A DNA stretch of 64,000 bases from Flavobacterium psychrophilum (GCA_945890865.1 CAMDDB010000008.1:24818-88817), one strand, 5' to 3'. Positions 38,395 to 48,830 are shown, numbered from the stretch's first letter. Notes: a model not told the origin generated them from the letters alone. Numbers and translations are program-made.

Positions 38395-39957
38395 CTATAA
38401 TATATAGTCCGTATTAATAAAATTACACTTTTTACTGTCTAACAATTCTTGCAAAATTTCGTTGTTGTACGAATTGTCTTTTGAAGCCACAAAAGTACGT
38501 ATCGAGAATGAGCGCAATGCATCATGAATACTCAAGGTTCCTACAGCCGAATCTTTCCTGCCTGTAAATGGGAAAACATCTGGCCCTCTTTGGCAAGCGC
38601 TATTTAAATTAACACGACAAACTAAATTGATTAATGAATCAATAAGCGGGGCAATTACGGTACTGTTTTTTCCAAACAAGCTAACTTGTTGGCCGTAATT
38701 TGACCGCGACATATCTTGTAAAGGCACATTTACATCATTAAAAGCAATCACTGGAACCACTGGCCCAAATTGTTCCTCATGAAAAATTCGCATCGTAGCA
38801 TCAACTGGATATAAAACCGCTGGATAAATATAATTTTCGGTAACAATACCCCCTTTTTCATTCATTATTTTTGCTCCTTTTTGAAGGGCATCATCAATTA
38901 AGTCTTTAATGTATTGTGGCTTATCTTTTTCTGGCAGTGGCGTTAAAAAAACATCTTTTTCCCAGGGATTCCCAAAAACTAATTCATCTACTTTCTTTGA
39001 AAATTTTTCTAAAAATTCATTTTTAACATCTTCATGTACGTAAATTAATTTTAAAGCGGTACACCGCTGACCATTAAAGGACAAACTCCCCGTTATACAT
39101 TCAGAAACTGTTAGGTCCATGTTGGCATCGCTTAAAATAATTGCTGGATTTTTAGCTTCTAAACCAAGTATTAATCGCAATCTGTTTTTATTGGGATGCA
39201 AATCTTGAAGTGCAACGGCTGCCTTACTATTACCTATTAAAGATAAAACACTCACTAATCCCGATTTCATTATTGGAGCAGCTAATTCTCTTCCGCGTCC
39301 AAAAATTATATTAATAACCCCTTTAGGGAATGATTGGTTAAAGGTGTCTAACAAAGGGCCGTGTAATAAAACCCCAAGTTTTGCAGGCTTGAAGACCACA
39401 GTATTGCCCATGATTAAGGCAGGTATTAATAGTGTAAAAGTTTCATTTAAAGGGTAATTATAAGGACCAAGGCACAAAACCACCCCTAAAGGACTCCTTT
39501 TTATCATGGCATTAATCCCTTGAACATTTGAAAAATGGGCATTTCTTGCGTTTAATTCTTTATAACTTTTAATGGTTTCTATTATATATTCAATAGTACG
39601 ATCAAACTCTTTTTCACTATCAGGTAGCGATTTTCCTATTTCCCACATTAAAAAATTAACCACCTCAGAACGTGTTTGTTTCATTTGGTTGACAAAGTTC
39701 TCAACGCATTTAATCCGATCACTTACCTTCATTGTGGGCCAAATCCCTTGACCGTTATCAAACGCATTATCGGCAGCTTGCACAGCCGCTAATCCTTCAT
39801 TTTCGGTTAAATTAGGCACTTCGCCTAAAAAGGTAGGTTGGTATTCATCTGTAATTGATATGGTAGAAAATACTTTATTGAATTCCCCATTCCAAGTGTA
39901 AATTTGACCATCAATTAGATATTTGTCAGATTTTACCGGTTTACTATTTATATCCAT
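38395..39957 (-). CDS. gapN: NADP-dependent glyceraldehyde-3-phosphate dehydrogenase (non-phosphorylating)
   Basis: An aldehyde dehydrogenase of the GapN group, oxidising glyceraldehyde-3-phosphate to 3-phosphoglycerate with NADP and bypassing ATP formation. 520 residues. The catalytic Cys299 is in [10 protein letters not shown] and the general base Glu267 in [10 protein letters not shown] (the common ELGG here reads GLEA); the oxyanion Asn is in GPYNYPLNE (about 167). [16 protein letters not shown] and [17 protein letters not shown] fit GapN. It stands alone, with a long A/T-only leader. The group assignment is likely, not proven. Confidence 0.85.
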   Translation of the reverse strand: MDINSKPVKSDKYLIDGQIYTWNGEFNKVFSTISITDEYQPTFLGEVPNLTENEGLAAVQAADNAFDNGQGIWPTMKVSDRIKCVENFVNQMKQTRSEVVNFLMWEIGKSLPDSEKEFDRTIEYIIETIKSYKELNARNAHFSNVQGINAMIKRSPLGVVLCLGPYNYPLNETFTLLIPALIMGNTVVFKPAKLGVLLHGPLLDTFNQSFPKGVINIIFGRGRELAAPIMKSGLVSVLSLIGNSKAAVALQDLHPNKNRLRLILGLEAKNPAIILSDANMDLTVSECITGSLSFNGQRCTALKLIYVHEDVKNEFLEKFSKKVDELVFGNPWEKDVFLTPLPEKDKPQYIKDLIDDALQKGAKIMNEKGGIVTENYIYPAVLYPVDATMRIFHEEQFGPVVPVIAFNDVNVPLQDMSRSNYGQQVSLFGKNSTVIAPLIDSLINLVCRVNLNSACQRGPDVFPFTGRKDSAVGTLSIHDALRSFSIRTFVASKDNSYNNEILQELLDSKKCNFINTDYIL

Positions 39958-40085
39958 TTAAAAAAAATTTAAATAAATATATATAAAACAAATAAATAAT
40001 AATTTCATAATGAGATATTTAACACTTGTTTATTGGCTCAAAATAATTAATAACCCTTAAAGTTATTTAAATTATTAAAAAGTAT

Positions 40086-43000
40086 TTAAATCCCCTCCAA
40101 CAACTCCAACGCCTTATTCACTGATTTCACATTGTCAAAAGTCAGCAACAATCGCAACCCGTTTTTGGTTTCTTTTTCTTTCATTTTACAAACGGTAGCG
40201 TTGCGTTGGGCAAATTGTAATACTTTGATAAAACGATTACTTTGGTAGAAATTACTTTGTTGGTCACCAATGAAATACCCTACCATTTTGCCTTGTTTCA
40301 TGAGCAACCGTTCAATCCCCATCGCTGTAGCTTTCCATTTGATACGCACACTATTAAGCAAAGCAATAGCTGGTTTTGGCAAGGCGCCAAAACGGTCAAT
40401 TAGTTTTTGTTCAAATTGTTGTAAGGTGGCTTCGTCTTTAATTTGGCTCAACTCGTTGTATAAATTCAAACGTTCGGTAATGTTGTTGATGTATTCATCT
40501 GGGAACAGCAATTCAAAATCGGTATCAATTTGAATGTCTTTGACGAACTCTTTTGTTTCGATGTCGTTTTCTTCTTGGTACAAGTCTTTGAATTCGTTTT
40601 CTTTCAACTCGTCAATGGCTTCATTCATGATTTTTTGATAGGTATCAAAACCAATTTCATTGATAAAACCACTTTGTTCACCACCTAATAAATCACCCGC
40701 ACCCCTAATTTCCAAATCCTTCATTGCAATGTTGAAACCGCTTCCTAATTCGCTAAATTGTTCCAATGCCGTAATCCGTTTTTGCGCTTCGCCCGTCATC
40801 ATCGAATAGGGTGGCGTAATGAAATAACAAAACGCTTTTTTATTACTTCTTCCCACACGACCCCGCATTTGGTGCAAATCAGACAAGCCAAAATTATTAG
40901 CATTATTAATGAAAATCGTGTTGGCATTTGGTACATCTAAACCGCTTTCAATAATGGTGGTGGCCACCAAAACGTCAAATTCACCTTCCATGAATCCCAA
41001 CATTAATTCTTCTAGTTTTTTACCTTCCATTTGACCGTGACCGATGCCTACTTTGGCGCCGGGCACCAAGCGTTGAATCATTCCAGCGATTTCTTTGATG
41101 TTTTCAATTCGGTTATTGATGAAAAATACTTGACCCCCACGCTGAATTTCATAGGAAATCGCATCACGAATCACTTCTTCATTAAATCGAATGACTTGCG
41201 TTTCAATAGGGTATCGATTGGGCGGAGGCGTTGTAATTACAGATAAATCGCGCGCTGCCATCAATGAAAATTGCAACGTTCTCGGAATGGGTGTAGCGGT
41301 TAATGTCAACGTATCGACATTCGTGGCAATGGTTTTCAATTTGTCTTTGACGTTCACGCCGAATTTTTGTTCTTCGTCGATAATCAACAACCCTAGATCT
41401 TTGAATACTACATTTTTGTTTACCAATTGGTGTGTTCCAATCAAAATATCGACTTTCCCTTCTTGCAATTTTTGAAGTGTTTCCGATTTTTGTTTCGCCG
41501 TTCTAAATCGGTTCAAATAATTGACCGTTACGGGCATATCTTTTAAACGTTCTGAAAACGTGCGATAATGTTGATACGCTAAAATGGTTGTTGGCACTAA
41601 AATAGCGACTTGTTTTCCGTTATCAACTGCTTTAAAGGCGGCTCGTATGGCTACTTCTGTCTTTCCAAAACCTACATCGCCACAAACCAATCGATCCATT
41701 GGTCGCTCGCTTTCCATATCGATTTTTACGTCTAAGGTTGCGGTAATTTGATCGGGCGTATCTTCGTAAATGAACGAACTTTCCAATTCTTTTTGCAAAT
41801 AACTATCGGGTGCAAACTGAAACCCTTTGTCTAATCTTCGCTTGGCATACAACTGAATTAGGTTGAACGCAATGTGTTTAACCCGTGCTTTTGTCTTTTG
41901 TTTAAGGGTTTTCCAAGCCGTGCTTCCTAATTTGTATATTTTAGGAGGGGTACCGTCTTTCCCGTTGTATTTTGAGATTTTGTGAAGCGAATGAATGCTT
42001 ACATACACAATATCGTTATCGGCATAGACCAATTTTATTGCTTCTTGCGTTTTGCCTTCGACCTGAATTTTCTGCAAACCACCAAACTTTCCAATCCCAT
42101 GATCGATGTGCGTTACATAATCACCAACCGACAAAGAAGTCAGTTCTTTTAGGGTAATGGTTTGCTTTTTAGAATAGCCATTTTTGATGGAAAACTTATG
42201 ATACCGCTCAAAGATTTGATGATCCGTATAACACGCAATTTGATTTTCTTCATCGATAAAACCTTCAAACAAAGGCAATACCATGGTTTTGTATTGCTTG
42301 CGAATACTTTCCGAATTTTCGGCATCGATGTCTTCAAAAATATCGTGAAAACGATTGGCCTGATTGGTGTTAGAACAACACAAATAATTTTTATACCCGT
42401 TGAAATGATTTTCGCTCAAATTGTGCAGCAACAAATCAAATTGCTTGTTGAACGATGGTTGAGGCTGCATATGAAACTCAACTTTAGTATTGGTTTTAAA
42501 AACAGCATTGGCATGTAATTCAATTACCGAAAAATCAAGCGCACGTTTTAAAAACTGCTTTTGATTTAAAAATAATTCTTCGGGTGGCGCATGTTGTATG
42601 TCTTTGGATAATTTTTCAAACGCTTCATTCGCTTTGTCGAATAATTTGTCCAATTGTTGTCCTAATAATTCTGTGTTTTGTATACATAAGACCGTTTTTT
42701 CGTTGCTATAATCTAAGAAACTCTCGCGGCTTTCTTGTAGTAATTTATTCTCAACATTAGGAATGATCGAAATCTTCTTTTGTTTTTCGATTGACAATTG
42801 TGTTTCCACATCAAAACTTCGGATGCTGTCGATTTCATTGCCAAAAAATTCAATTCGGTACGGATTTTCATTAGAAAAAGAAAATACATCGATGATGCCA
42901 CCACGAACGGAAAATTCGCCCGGTTCGGTAACAAAATCTACCCGTTTAAAATTGTATTCAAAAAGGGTTTCGTTAATAAAATCAATAGAAAATTTGTCTT

Positions 43001-43439
43001 CGACCGATAGTTTTAGCGTGTTTTTCTCAAGCTCTTTACGGGTGACTACTTTTTCAAAAATGGCTTCGGCATAGGAAACAATAATGGCTGGTTTTTTGCG
43101 CGAATTGATTCGGTTTAATACCTCAGCACGTAATAATACATTTGCGTTATCGGTTTCTTCTATTTGGTAGGGTCTGCGGTACGAACTTGGGTAAAACAGT
43201 ACATCTTCGGCGTTAAGCAATTGCTCAAAATCGTTTAAATAGTAAGCTGCTTCTTCTTTATTGTTGCATAAAATGAGAAAGGGCAGTTCCGATTTTTTAA
43301 ACAGCGAATGCACCACAAAGGACAACGAGGAGCCTACCAAACCCGTTATTTGTGATTTTTGACGGGCTTCGAAGGAAGCTGTTACAGCGGCAATTTTTGA
43401 AGATCTATCGTAAACAGAAATAATATCGGACGTACTCAA
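40086..43439 (-). CDS. mfd: Transcription-repair coupling factor
   Basis: Removes RNA polymerase stalled at DNA lesions and recruits UvrA. 1117 residues. UvrB-like N-terminal modules (1-330, including FSVRGGIIDVFSFSNENPYRIEFFGNEIDSIRSFD), the RNA polymerase interaction domain (about 440-510, VGDYVTHIDHGIGKFGG), then the translocase with Walker A GDVGFGKTEVAIRAAF, DEEQ box, TATPIPRTLQ and GRVGRS, and the C-terminal TRCF domain. It follows a lipoprotein gene by 9 bases, probably one transcript. Confidence 0.97.
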   Translation of the reverse strand: MSTSDIISVYDRSSKIAAVTASFEARQKSQITGLVGSSLSFVVHSLFKKSELPFLILCNNKEEAAYYLNDFEQLLNAEDVLFYPSSYRRPYQIEETDNANVLLRAEVLNRINSRKKPAIIVSYAEAIFEKVVTRKELEKNTLKLSVEDKFSIDFINETLFEYNFKRVDFVTEPGEFSVRGGIIDVFSFSNENPYRIEFFGNEIDSIRSFDVETQLSIEKQKKISIIPNVENKLLQESRESFLDYSNEKTVLCIQNTELLGQQLDKLFDKANEAFEKLSKDIQHAPPEELFLNQKQFLKRALDFSVIELHANAVFKTNTKVEFHMQPQPSFNKQFDLLLHNLSENHFNGYKNYLCCSNTNQANRFHDIFEDIDAENSESIRKQYKTMVLPLFEGFIDEENQIACYTDHQIFERYHKFSIKNGYSKKQTITLKELTSLSVGDYVTHIDHGIGKFGGLQKIQVEGKTQEAIKLVYADNDIVYVSIHSLHKISKYNGKDGTPPKIYKLGSTAWKTLKQKTKARVKHIAFNLIQLYAKRRLDKGFQFAPDSYLQKELESSFIYEDTPDQITATLDVKIDMESERPMDRLVCGDVGFGKTEVAIRAAFKAVDNGKQVAILVPTTILAYQHYRTFSERLKDMPVTVNYLNRFRTAKQKSETLQKLQEGKVDILIGTHQLVNKNVVFKDLGLLIIDEEQKFGVNVKDKLKTIATNVDTLTLTATPIPRTLQFSLMAARDLSVITTPPPNRYPIETQVIRFNEEVIRDAISYEIQRGGQVFFINNRIENIKEIAGMIQRLVPGAKVGIGHGQMEGKKLEELMLGFMEGEFDVLVATTIIESGLDVPNANTIFINNANNFGLSDLHQMRGRVGRSNKKAFCYFITPPYSMMTGEAQKRITALEQFSELGSGFNIAMKDLEIRGAGDLLGGEQSGFINEIGFDTYQKIMNEAIDELKENEFKDLYQEENDIETKEFVKDIQIDTDFELLFPDEYINNITERLNLYNELSQIKDEATLQQFEQKLIDRFGALPKPAIALLNSVRIKWKATAMGIERLLMKQGKMVGYFIGDQQSNFYQSNRFIKVLQFAQRNATVCKMKEKETKNGLRLLLTFDNVKSVNKALELLEGI

Positions 43440-43448
43440 AACTACTAG

Positions 43449-44057
43449 TTATTTTATTTTGTCTGAAATTTCCATTTTTTGTTTCATTAGTTTGGGGCTA
43501 GCATTGCGTGCCGTATCTAAGGCTTGCAACATCAACTCTTCACCAATTTCTTTTGGGATGGCTTTTTTAATATTGATTTCATCCCATTGATTGTATAAAC
43601 CTTTGATTTCTTCATTAATTTCTGGAATGATTTGGGCCACTTTTTGCTCAGGAATAATGCTTAAATTAAGAAACAATTCGAGCGATTTTAGTTTGGTATT
43701 TAAAGCTGCGAGCCGACTCAATACTTGTGGTTTATTATATTCCAGCGGAATACTTGAGGCTAAGGCATCGGCTTTTGTTGCGATATTTTTGGTTTTTAAT
43801 TGGAACGCCGATAAAGTAGACTTTGGCGTTTGTAACAATTCCATTTCAAATTGCCGCCATGCATTCCATGAAGACAAAGTAGTTTGTATATCGGGTCGAG
43901 CTGCGGGAAATTGAAACTGCCACATTTTGGAAATATTTTTAAAAACGACTTCGTTCTTTTGCGCAATTTTTTTTGCATCCAATTGTTGCTGAGCATCCTC
44001 TTGACAAGAACTCAATAGCATAATAAAAGAAATAAAAAAAACTAGTAAACGTCTCAT
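43449..44057 (-). CDS. Lipoprotein of unknown function upstream of mfd
   Basis: A 202-residue lipoprotein (lipobox LLSSC, Cys18) with a largely helical mature part containing a regular Leu/Ile pattern (about 95-170: ALNTKLKSLELFLNLSIIPEQK). No motif I can name. A minus-strand TACCTTTG box (complement of 44075-44082) with TTG 16 bases further up suggests it begins the lipoprotein-mfd transcript. Confidence 0.72.
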   Translation of the reverse strand: MRRLLVFFISFIMLLSSCQEDAQQQLDAKKIAQKNEVVFKNISKMWQFQFPAARPDIQTTLSSWNAWRQFEMELLQTPKSTLSAFQLKTKNIATKADALASSIPLEYNKPQVLSRLAALNTKLKSLELFLNLSIIPEQKVAQIIPEINEEIKGLYNQWDEINIKKAIPKEIGEELMLQALDTARNASPKLMKQKMEISDKIK

Positions 44058-44287
44058 GATAGCATATTAAGAAACAAAGGTACAAATGTTTATAAAAACA
44101 ACCTTACAAACTTTGGATATCTTAATAAGGATTTGAATCACAAGCCTTCCCGTTTATAAATCGTATTTTATTTCTGATATATTGTAATAAATAAATCGAT
44201 ATCCTGGATTTGATAAAAATTTTATAAAAAATGCCCAATGCATTGCAGCAAAAAAGGTATATTTGTTATCTATTTTTATGTTATCAA

Positions 44288-45244
44288 ATGGATACGAAAA
44301 TTTTAATAATTGGTGCTTGTGGACAAATAGGTACAGAACTTACCGCTAAATTAAGAGCTACTTATGGTGTTAACAATGTTATTGCCTCTGATATTCGAAA
44401 ACTAAATAATGAAGTAGTCAACAATGGTATTTTTGAAGTCGTTAATGCGTTAGATTACAATCAAATTGAACACTTGATTGAGCAATACCAGATCACAGAT
44501 GTGTATCTAATGGCAGCCTTGCTATCCGCTACCGCAGAAAAAAATCCAGCCTTTGCTTGGGATTTAAATATGAATTCATTGTTTCATGTCTTAAATTTAG
44601 CCAAAGCAGGAAAAATCAAAAAAATTTTCTGGCCATCGAGTATTGCAGTTTTTGGGCCTACAACTCCAAGACACCAAACCCCCCAATATACCATTATGGA
44701 GCCTTCAACCGTTTATGGTATTTCCAAACAAACAGGCGAAAGATGGTGTGAATATTACCACAAGCAATATGGAGTGGATGTAAGAAGTATTCGTTATCCA
44801 GGGCTAATTAGTTGGAGTACTGAAGCTGGTGGTGGCACCACTGATTATGCGGTTGACATTTATCACAAAGCGATTACCGACGGAAAATTTACGAGTTTTT
44901 TATCGGAAAATACCGAATTGCCCATGATGTATATGGATGACGCCATTAAAGCGACAATTCAAATCATGCAAGCCCCTCTGGATCAAATAAAAATTCGTTC
45001 TTCTTATAACTTAGCGGCGATGAGTTTTACACCGAAGCAAATTGGAGCAGCCATAACTAAACATTATCCTGAGTTTAAATTAAGTTATGCCCCTGATTTC
45101 CGTCAAAAAATTGCCGACAGTTGGCCCGCTAGTATTGATGATTCTTCTGCAAGAGCAGATTGGGGTTGGACCAATGACTTTGACATGACCACCATGACAG
45201 AAGCCATGTTTAAAAATTTAAAAGAACAGGTGTATACCCAATAA
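44288..45244 (+). CDS. tdh: L-threonine 3-dehydrogenase, SDR type
   Basis: Oxidises L-threonine to 2-amino-3-ketobutyrate with NAD. The start at 44288 (MDTKILIIGACGQIG) puts the Rossmann GxxGxxG at residues 9-15; an upstream in-frame ATG at 44231 would overlap a TATATTTG box at 44258-44265 that fits as the -7 element. 318 residues. The catalytic triad is visible as Ser118 (WPSSIAVFGP) and Tyr143/Lys147 (VYGISK). SIRYPGLISW and ADSWPASIDDSSARADWGW are distinctive for the UDP-galactose-epimerase-like TDH of Flavobacterium, unlike the zinc-dependent E. coli enzyme. Convergent with an NTF2-like gene. Confidence 0.88.
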   Translation: MDTKILIIGACGQIGTELTAKLRATYGVNNVIASDIRKLNNEVVNNGIFEVVNALDYNQIEHLIEQYQITDVYLMAALLSATAEKNPAFAWDLNMNSLFHVLNLAKAGKIKKIFWPSSIAVFGPTTPRHQTPQYTIMEPSTVYGISKQTGERWCEYYHKQYGVDVRSIRYPGLISWSTEAGGGTTDYAVDIYHKAITDGKFTSFLSENTELPMMYMDDAIKATIQIMQAPLDQIKIRSSYNLAAMSFTPKQIGAAITKHYPEFKLSYAPDFRQKIADSWPASIDDSSARADWGWTNDFDMTTMTEAMFKNLKEQVYTQ

Positions 45245-45245
45245 C

Positions 45246-45740
45246 TTAGTGTTTCATTTTTTCAAGTAACGCGTCTTCTATAGGCGCTTTTATTTTGACA
45301 ACTTCATCGGTAGTTTCATTTGGAATCGTCATCGATAGCACATAATGCTTAATTTTCCATTCTCCTTTTTCTAGAACAAGCACCCCTGAACCCCGACAAA
45401 TTTTCATTTGCGTACTTAACAATTCATCAAACCAGACTAATTCCCCATTTTCGTTGAAATAAATATTGCGCTCGATGGCTTTAAAATTCCAGGCTTTTCC
45501 TTTATCAAAATAAGGTTTTGCAAAGGCTTGAAATTGTTTTTTGTTCCAATTTTCGGTGGCATCGGTGCCAATAAAAATCGATTCTTCAGCCAGGGCACCA
45601 AAATAGGTTTCAAAATTAGCGGCAGCAGCAGCGGCATGCCATTGGTCTAAAAATTGAGTGACTTTTTGCTTTTCGGATTCCAGATTTTGAGCCGAAAGAA
45701 CTGATGAAACAAAAAGAATAAGGAGTTGGATTTTTTTCAT
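45246..45740 (-). CDS. Exported NTF2/SnoaL-like protein
   Basis: A 164-residue protein with a signal peptide (1-18, LFVSSVLSAQN) and a cone-shaped NTF2-like fold: FLDQWHAAAAAANFETYFGALAEESIFIGTDATENWNKKQF, split here by the acid-rich middle, then a sheet including NIYFNENGELVWFDELLS and GVLVLEKGEWKIKHYVLSM. Members of this fold serve as ligand-binding domains or small enzymes; no catalytic residues can be assigned. Separate from the NTF2-like lipoprotein at 60.8 kb. Confidence 0.75.
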   Translation of the reverse strand: MKKIQLLILFVSSVLSAQNLESEKQKVTQFLDQWHAAAAAANFETYFGALAEESIFIGTDATENWNKKQFQAFAKPYFDKGKAWNFKAIERNIYFNENGELVWFDELLSTQMKICRGSGVLVLEKGEWKIKHYVLSMTIPNETTDEVVKIKAPIEDALLEKMKH

Positions 45741-45774
45741 AATTACCGTTGGATTTTATCAAAAATACAAAAAA

Positions 45775-47064
45775 TTATAACCGTTGAATAAATACTGTTT
45801 TAGTATTTACAAATTCTTTTAGCCCTTCTTCGGCCAATTCTCTGCCATAACCCGAATTTTTTACCCCTCCAAATGGCAATCGTGGATCGGATTTTACCAT
45901 TTCATTAATAAACACAGCGCCTTCGTTAAAAGCTGAAATCTTTCTCTTGATCTTATCAATATCTTGTGTAAAAACAGAAACGCCCAAACCAAAATTTGAT
46001 TGGTTGCTCAAAGCAATGGCTTCGTCAAGAGTAGAAAACGTTGTGATTGCTGCAACGGGTCCGAACGTTTCTTCAACAAATACAGGCATTTCAGGCGTAA
46101 CCATAGTCAATAGTGTAGGCGTATAAAAAGCGCCATCTCTGCTTCCTCCCAGAATTAATTGGGCCCCAATTGCTATCGATTTTTGTACTTGATTGTCTAA
46201 TGCTGTTGCCAAATCCAATCGGGCTAATGGGCCTATTTGTGTGGCTTTGTCGAAAACATCGCCCGTTTTTAAATTTTGAAGTGCCGTTTTAAATTGAAAA
46301 ATAAAGGCATCAGCTATACTTTCATGCACCAAAAAGCGCTTGGCTGCAATGCAACTTTGTCCCGCATTTTGCATCCGAGCATTAACTGCGGTAACAACTG
46401 CTGCATCAAGATCAGCATCTTCTAGAACAATAAACGCATTATTACCTCCTAACTCTACTACGCATTTTTTTAAATGTTTCCCAGCTTCGGCAGCAACAGC
46501 TTTTCCAGTGTGTTCACTTCCTGTCAATGAAACCGCTTTAATTATTGGATGTGCAATAACCGCTGCAACTTCGGAACTCAAAATGGGTAAATTTTGGTAA
46601 CACCCTTTTGGAAATCCTGCTTTTTCAATTAAATCCTGCAATAACTGAGCGCATTTGGGTACATTACTGGCATGTTTGACCACTACCGTATTTCCAGCCA
46701 TAAGGGTAGGAATGGCAAAGCGAAACACTTGCCAAAAGGGGAAATTCCATGGCATTACTCCTAAAATTACTCCTAGTGGCTCATATGTAACAAAACTTTC
46801 CGTTGCCTCCGTTTTTATGGTTTTTGCACTTAAAAAAGAGGCTGCATGTTCATGGTAATAGGTGCACAGCAGCGCACATTTTTCAACTTCTGCTATGGCT
46901 TGCGATATAGGCTTGTGCATTTCGCTCGTAATTATTGCCGCATATGCTGCTTTATTTTCGAGTAATTGATGTGCAAGGGTAGGCAAAAAAGACAAACGTA
47001 CATTTAGTGCCGAATGGCTCCACGAAAGATAGGTTTCGTTGGCATGTGTGATTATTTTTTCCAT
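45775..47064 (-). CDS. NAD(P)-dependent succinate-semialdehyde-type dehydrogenase
   Basis: An aldehyde dehydrogenase of the succinate-semialdehyde (Sad/GabD) group, expected to feed succinate into the TCA cycle. Catalytic Cys238 (NAGQSCIAAKRF) and Glu204 (VVELGGNNAF), oxyanion Asn in MPWNFPFW, and PFGGVKNSGYGRELAEEG near the end. 429 residues: about 25 residues of the usual N-terminal arm are missing, and an in-frame stop lies four codons upstream of this ATG, so the shortness is real. Substrate is inferred. Confidence 0.8.
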   Translation of the reverse strand: MEKIITHANETYLSWSHSALNVRLSFLPTLAHQLLENKAAYAAIITSEMHKPISQAIAEVEKCALLCTYYHEHAASFLSAKTIKTEATESFVTYEPLGVILGVMPWNFPFWQVFRFAIPTLMAGNTVVVKHASNVPKCAQLLQDLIEKAGFPKGCYQNLPILSSEVAAVIAHPIIKAVSLTGSEHTGKAVAAEAGKHLKKCVVELGGNNAFIVLEDADLDAAVVTAVNARMQNAGQSCIAAKRFLVHESIADAFIFQFKTALQNLKTGDVFDKATQIGPLARLDLATALDNQVQKSIAIGAQLILGGSRDGAFYTPTLLTMVTPEMPVFVEETFGPVAAITTFSTLDEAIALSNQSNFGLGVSVFTQDIDKIKRKISAFNEGAVFINEMVKSDPRLPFGGVKNSGYGRELAEEGLKEFVNTKTVFIQRL

Positions 47065-47081
47065 AGGTAGTATTTACTGAG

Positions 47082-47111
47082 TAAAGGTACATTTAATTAC
47101 TATTTTCACAA
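47082..47111 (-). promoter_or_regulatory. Candidate promoter of the semialdehyde dehydrogenase gene
   Basis: Minus strand TTG (complement of 47109-47111), 19 bases, TACCTTTA (complement of 47082-47089); one mismatch to TAnnTTTG. Confidence 0.4.
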
Positions 47112-47175
47112 ATAAACAGGAAGCCCTATTATTTAGACTACCTTGCGAAAACCCATCTTATTGGGAACCCAACAA

Positions 47176-47766
47176 ATGCAAGATTGTTTTGAGACTTTAA
47201 TTTCGAGTTATATTGCAACAAAAGTAGGTGTCGTTGAGAATTTTATTTCCTTGCCATTACGTATCCAATTAGCAGCGCACTTACACCAACTCCATATCAA
47301 TAAACTATTGGCCCCGGCAGGTATTGGGAATGTTCAAAAACTACAAAACAATCAGGCCGTTAGAAAAGATTTTATTTATTGGCTGGATCGTAAAAACAAC
47401 AACCCATATGAAACGGCGTTTTTGGTTCAAATTGAAGCTTTTATTAGTTATTTAAACGAAAGTTGTTATGCTGGCATAACAGGATATGAATTTCATTATT
47501 CGTTTTATGAAAAAGATGCTTTTTACCGTAAACATTTGGATCAATTTCAAGACAATTCAAGTCGGCAATTTTCTTTGATCAGTTACTTAAACCCCAAATG
47601 GAAATTAGAAGATGGAGGTGAATTGTGTGTGTACCAAGAAAAAAATATACAAAAAATTTCGCCCTCTGGAGGCACGACAGTTTTTTTTAAAAGCAACGAA
47701 CTTCTGCATGAAGTTTTAGTAACGAATCAACCTCGATTAAGCATTACAGGATGGCTAAAAAGTTAA
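47176..47766 (+). CDS. 2-oxoglutarate/Fe(II)-dependent oxygenase (SM-20/prolyl hydroxylase-like)
   Basis: A 196-residue double-stranded beta-helix dioxygenase. Iron ligands His120 and Asp122 (YRKHLDQFQ) and His178 (LLHEV), with Arg187 (QPRLSITGW) for the 2-oxoglutarate carboxylate, counted from ATG 47176. A TTG start at 47143 in the same frame would add 11 residues and cannot be excluded. SLISYLNPKWKLEDGGELCVY is typical of the SM-20 group that hydroxylates proteins or small molecules; the substrate is unknown. Confidence 0.82.
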   Translation: MQDCFETLISSYIATKVGVVENFISLPLRIQLAAHLHQLHINKLLAPAGIGNVQKLQNNQAVRKDFIYWLDRKNNNPYETAFLVQIEAFISYLNESCYAGITGYEFHYSFYEKDAFYRKHLDQFQDNSSRQFSLISYLNPKWKLEDGGELCVYQEKNIQKISPSGGTTVFFKSNELLHEVLVTNQPRLSITGWLKS

Positions 47767-47844
47767 AAAAGCATCAATTTATTTAGAATTGTTTTAAATA
47801 AGCTATTTTGAAGAAATAAATAACAAACGTTTGACTTTTGATTT

Positions 47845-47874
47845 TTGAGAATTAAATAATGCAATGTATATTTG
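47845..47874 (+). promoter_or_regulatory. Promoter of the nuo operon
   Basis: TTG at 47845-47847, 19 bases, TATATTTG at 47867-47874: a perfect match, with a leader of about 27 bases before nuoA. No other convincing promoter is seen inside the 13-kb operon. Confidence 0.72.
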
Positions 47875-47906
47875 TGGCTATTTTATAAAACTTAAAATTT
47901 ATACAA

Positions 47907-48272
47907 ATGCAATCCACACAATTTGATTATTTTCCCATCTTGATGCAACTAATTTTAGCTGTTGGTTTTGTGGTAGGAACCATAATAATTTCTAACTATT
48001 TAGGACCCAAAAGAAGTTCTGTCAACAAAGACAAAAACTTTGAGTGTGGTATAGAATCTGTTGGTAATGCCCGCATCCCTTTTTCTGTAAAATATTTCTT
48101 AGTAGCCATCCTTTTTGTCTTGTTTGACGTGGAGGTAATTTTTTTATATCCTTGGGCCGTTAATTTCAAAGAATTGGGAATGGACGGAATGATCAAAATG
48201 GTAATTTTCATGTTATTACTATTGGTTGGTTTTTTCTATATTATCAAGAAGAAAGCACTAGAGTGGGAATAA
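47907..48272 (+). CDS. nuoA: NADH-quinone oxidoreductase subunit A
   Basis: Small membrane subunit at the quinone end of complex I, 121 residues with three transmembrane helices. The loop between helices one and two carries the conserved FECGIESVGNARIPFSVKYF, and DVEVIFLYPW follows in the second helix. First gene of a complete 14-gene operon in canonical A-to-N order. Confidence 0.96.
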   Translation: MQSTQFDYFPILMQLILAVGFVVGTIIISNYLGPKRSSVNKDKNFECGIESVGNARIPFSVKYFLVAILFVLFDVEVIFLYPWAVNFKELGMDGMIKMVIFMLLLLVGFFYIIKKKALEWE

Positions 48273-48285
48273 ATTAACAATTATT

Positions 48286-48828
48286 ATGAGTACAAAAACA
48301 AATACGGTTGCTCCGCCAGAAGGAGTTGTTGGAGAAGGATTTTTTGCTACGAAACTCAATGATGTTGTTGGTTTAGCAAGAGCTAATTCATTATGGCCGT
48401 TGCCATTTGCTACTTCATGTTGTGGAATTGAGTTCATGGCGACCATGGCATCACACTATGATTTAGCGCGATTTGGATCGGAACGGGTGAGTTTTTCACC
48501 TCGTCAGGCCGACATGCTAATGGTAATGGGTACAATTTCAAAAAAAATGGCCCCAATTTTACGTCAAGTATACGAACAAATGTCGGAGCCACGCTGGGTA
48601 ATTGCCGTAGGTGCTTGTGCTTCTTCGGGCGGTGTTTTCGACACTTACTCTGTATTGCAAGGAATAGACAAAGTAATTCCAGTGGATGTTTATGTGCCCG
48701 GTTGCCCTCCTAGACCTGAACAAATTGTAGACGGGGTGATGCAGTTACAAGAATTGGTAAAAAATGAATCGGTACGTCGCAGAAACTCTCCAGAATATAA
48801 AGAATTATTAGCTTCTTACAACCTATAA
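48286..48828 (+). CDS. nuoB: NADH-quinone oxidoreductase subunit B
   Basis: Carries the terminal 4Fe-4S cluster N2 that passes electrons to quinone. 180 residues. Ligands Cys45 and Cys46 (TSCCGIEFM), Cys111 (GACASSGG) and Cys140 (VPGCPPRPE) are all present. 13 bases after nuoA. Confidence 0.97.
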   Translation: MSTKTNTVAPPEGVVGEGFFATKLNDVVGLARANSLWPLPFATSCCGIEFMATMASHYDLARFGSERVSFSPRQADMLMVMGTISKKMAPILRQVYEQMSEPRWVIAVGACASSGGVFDTYSVLQGIDKVIPVDVYVPGCPPRPEQIVDGVMQLQELVKNESVRRRNSPEYKELLASYNL

Positions 48829-48830
48829 AA

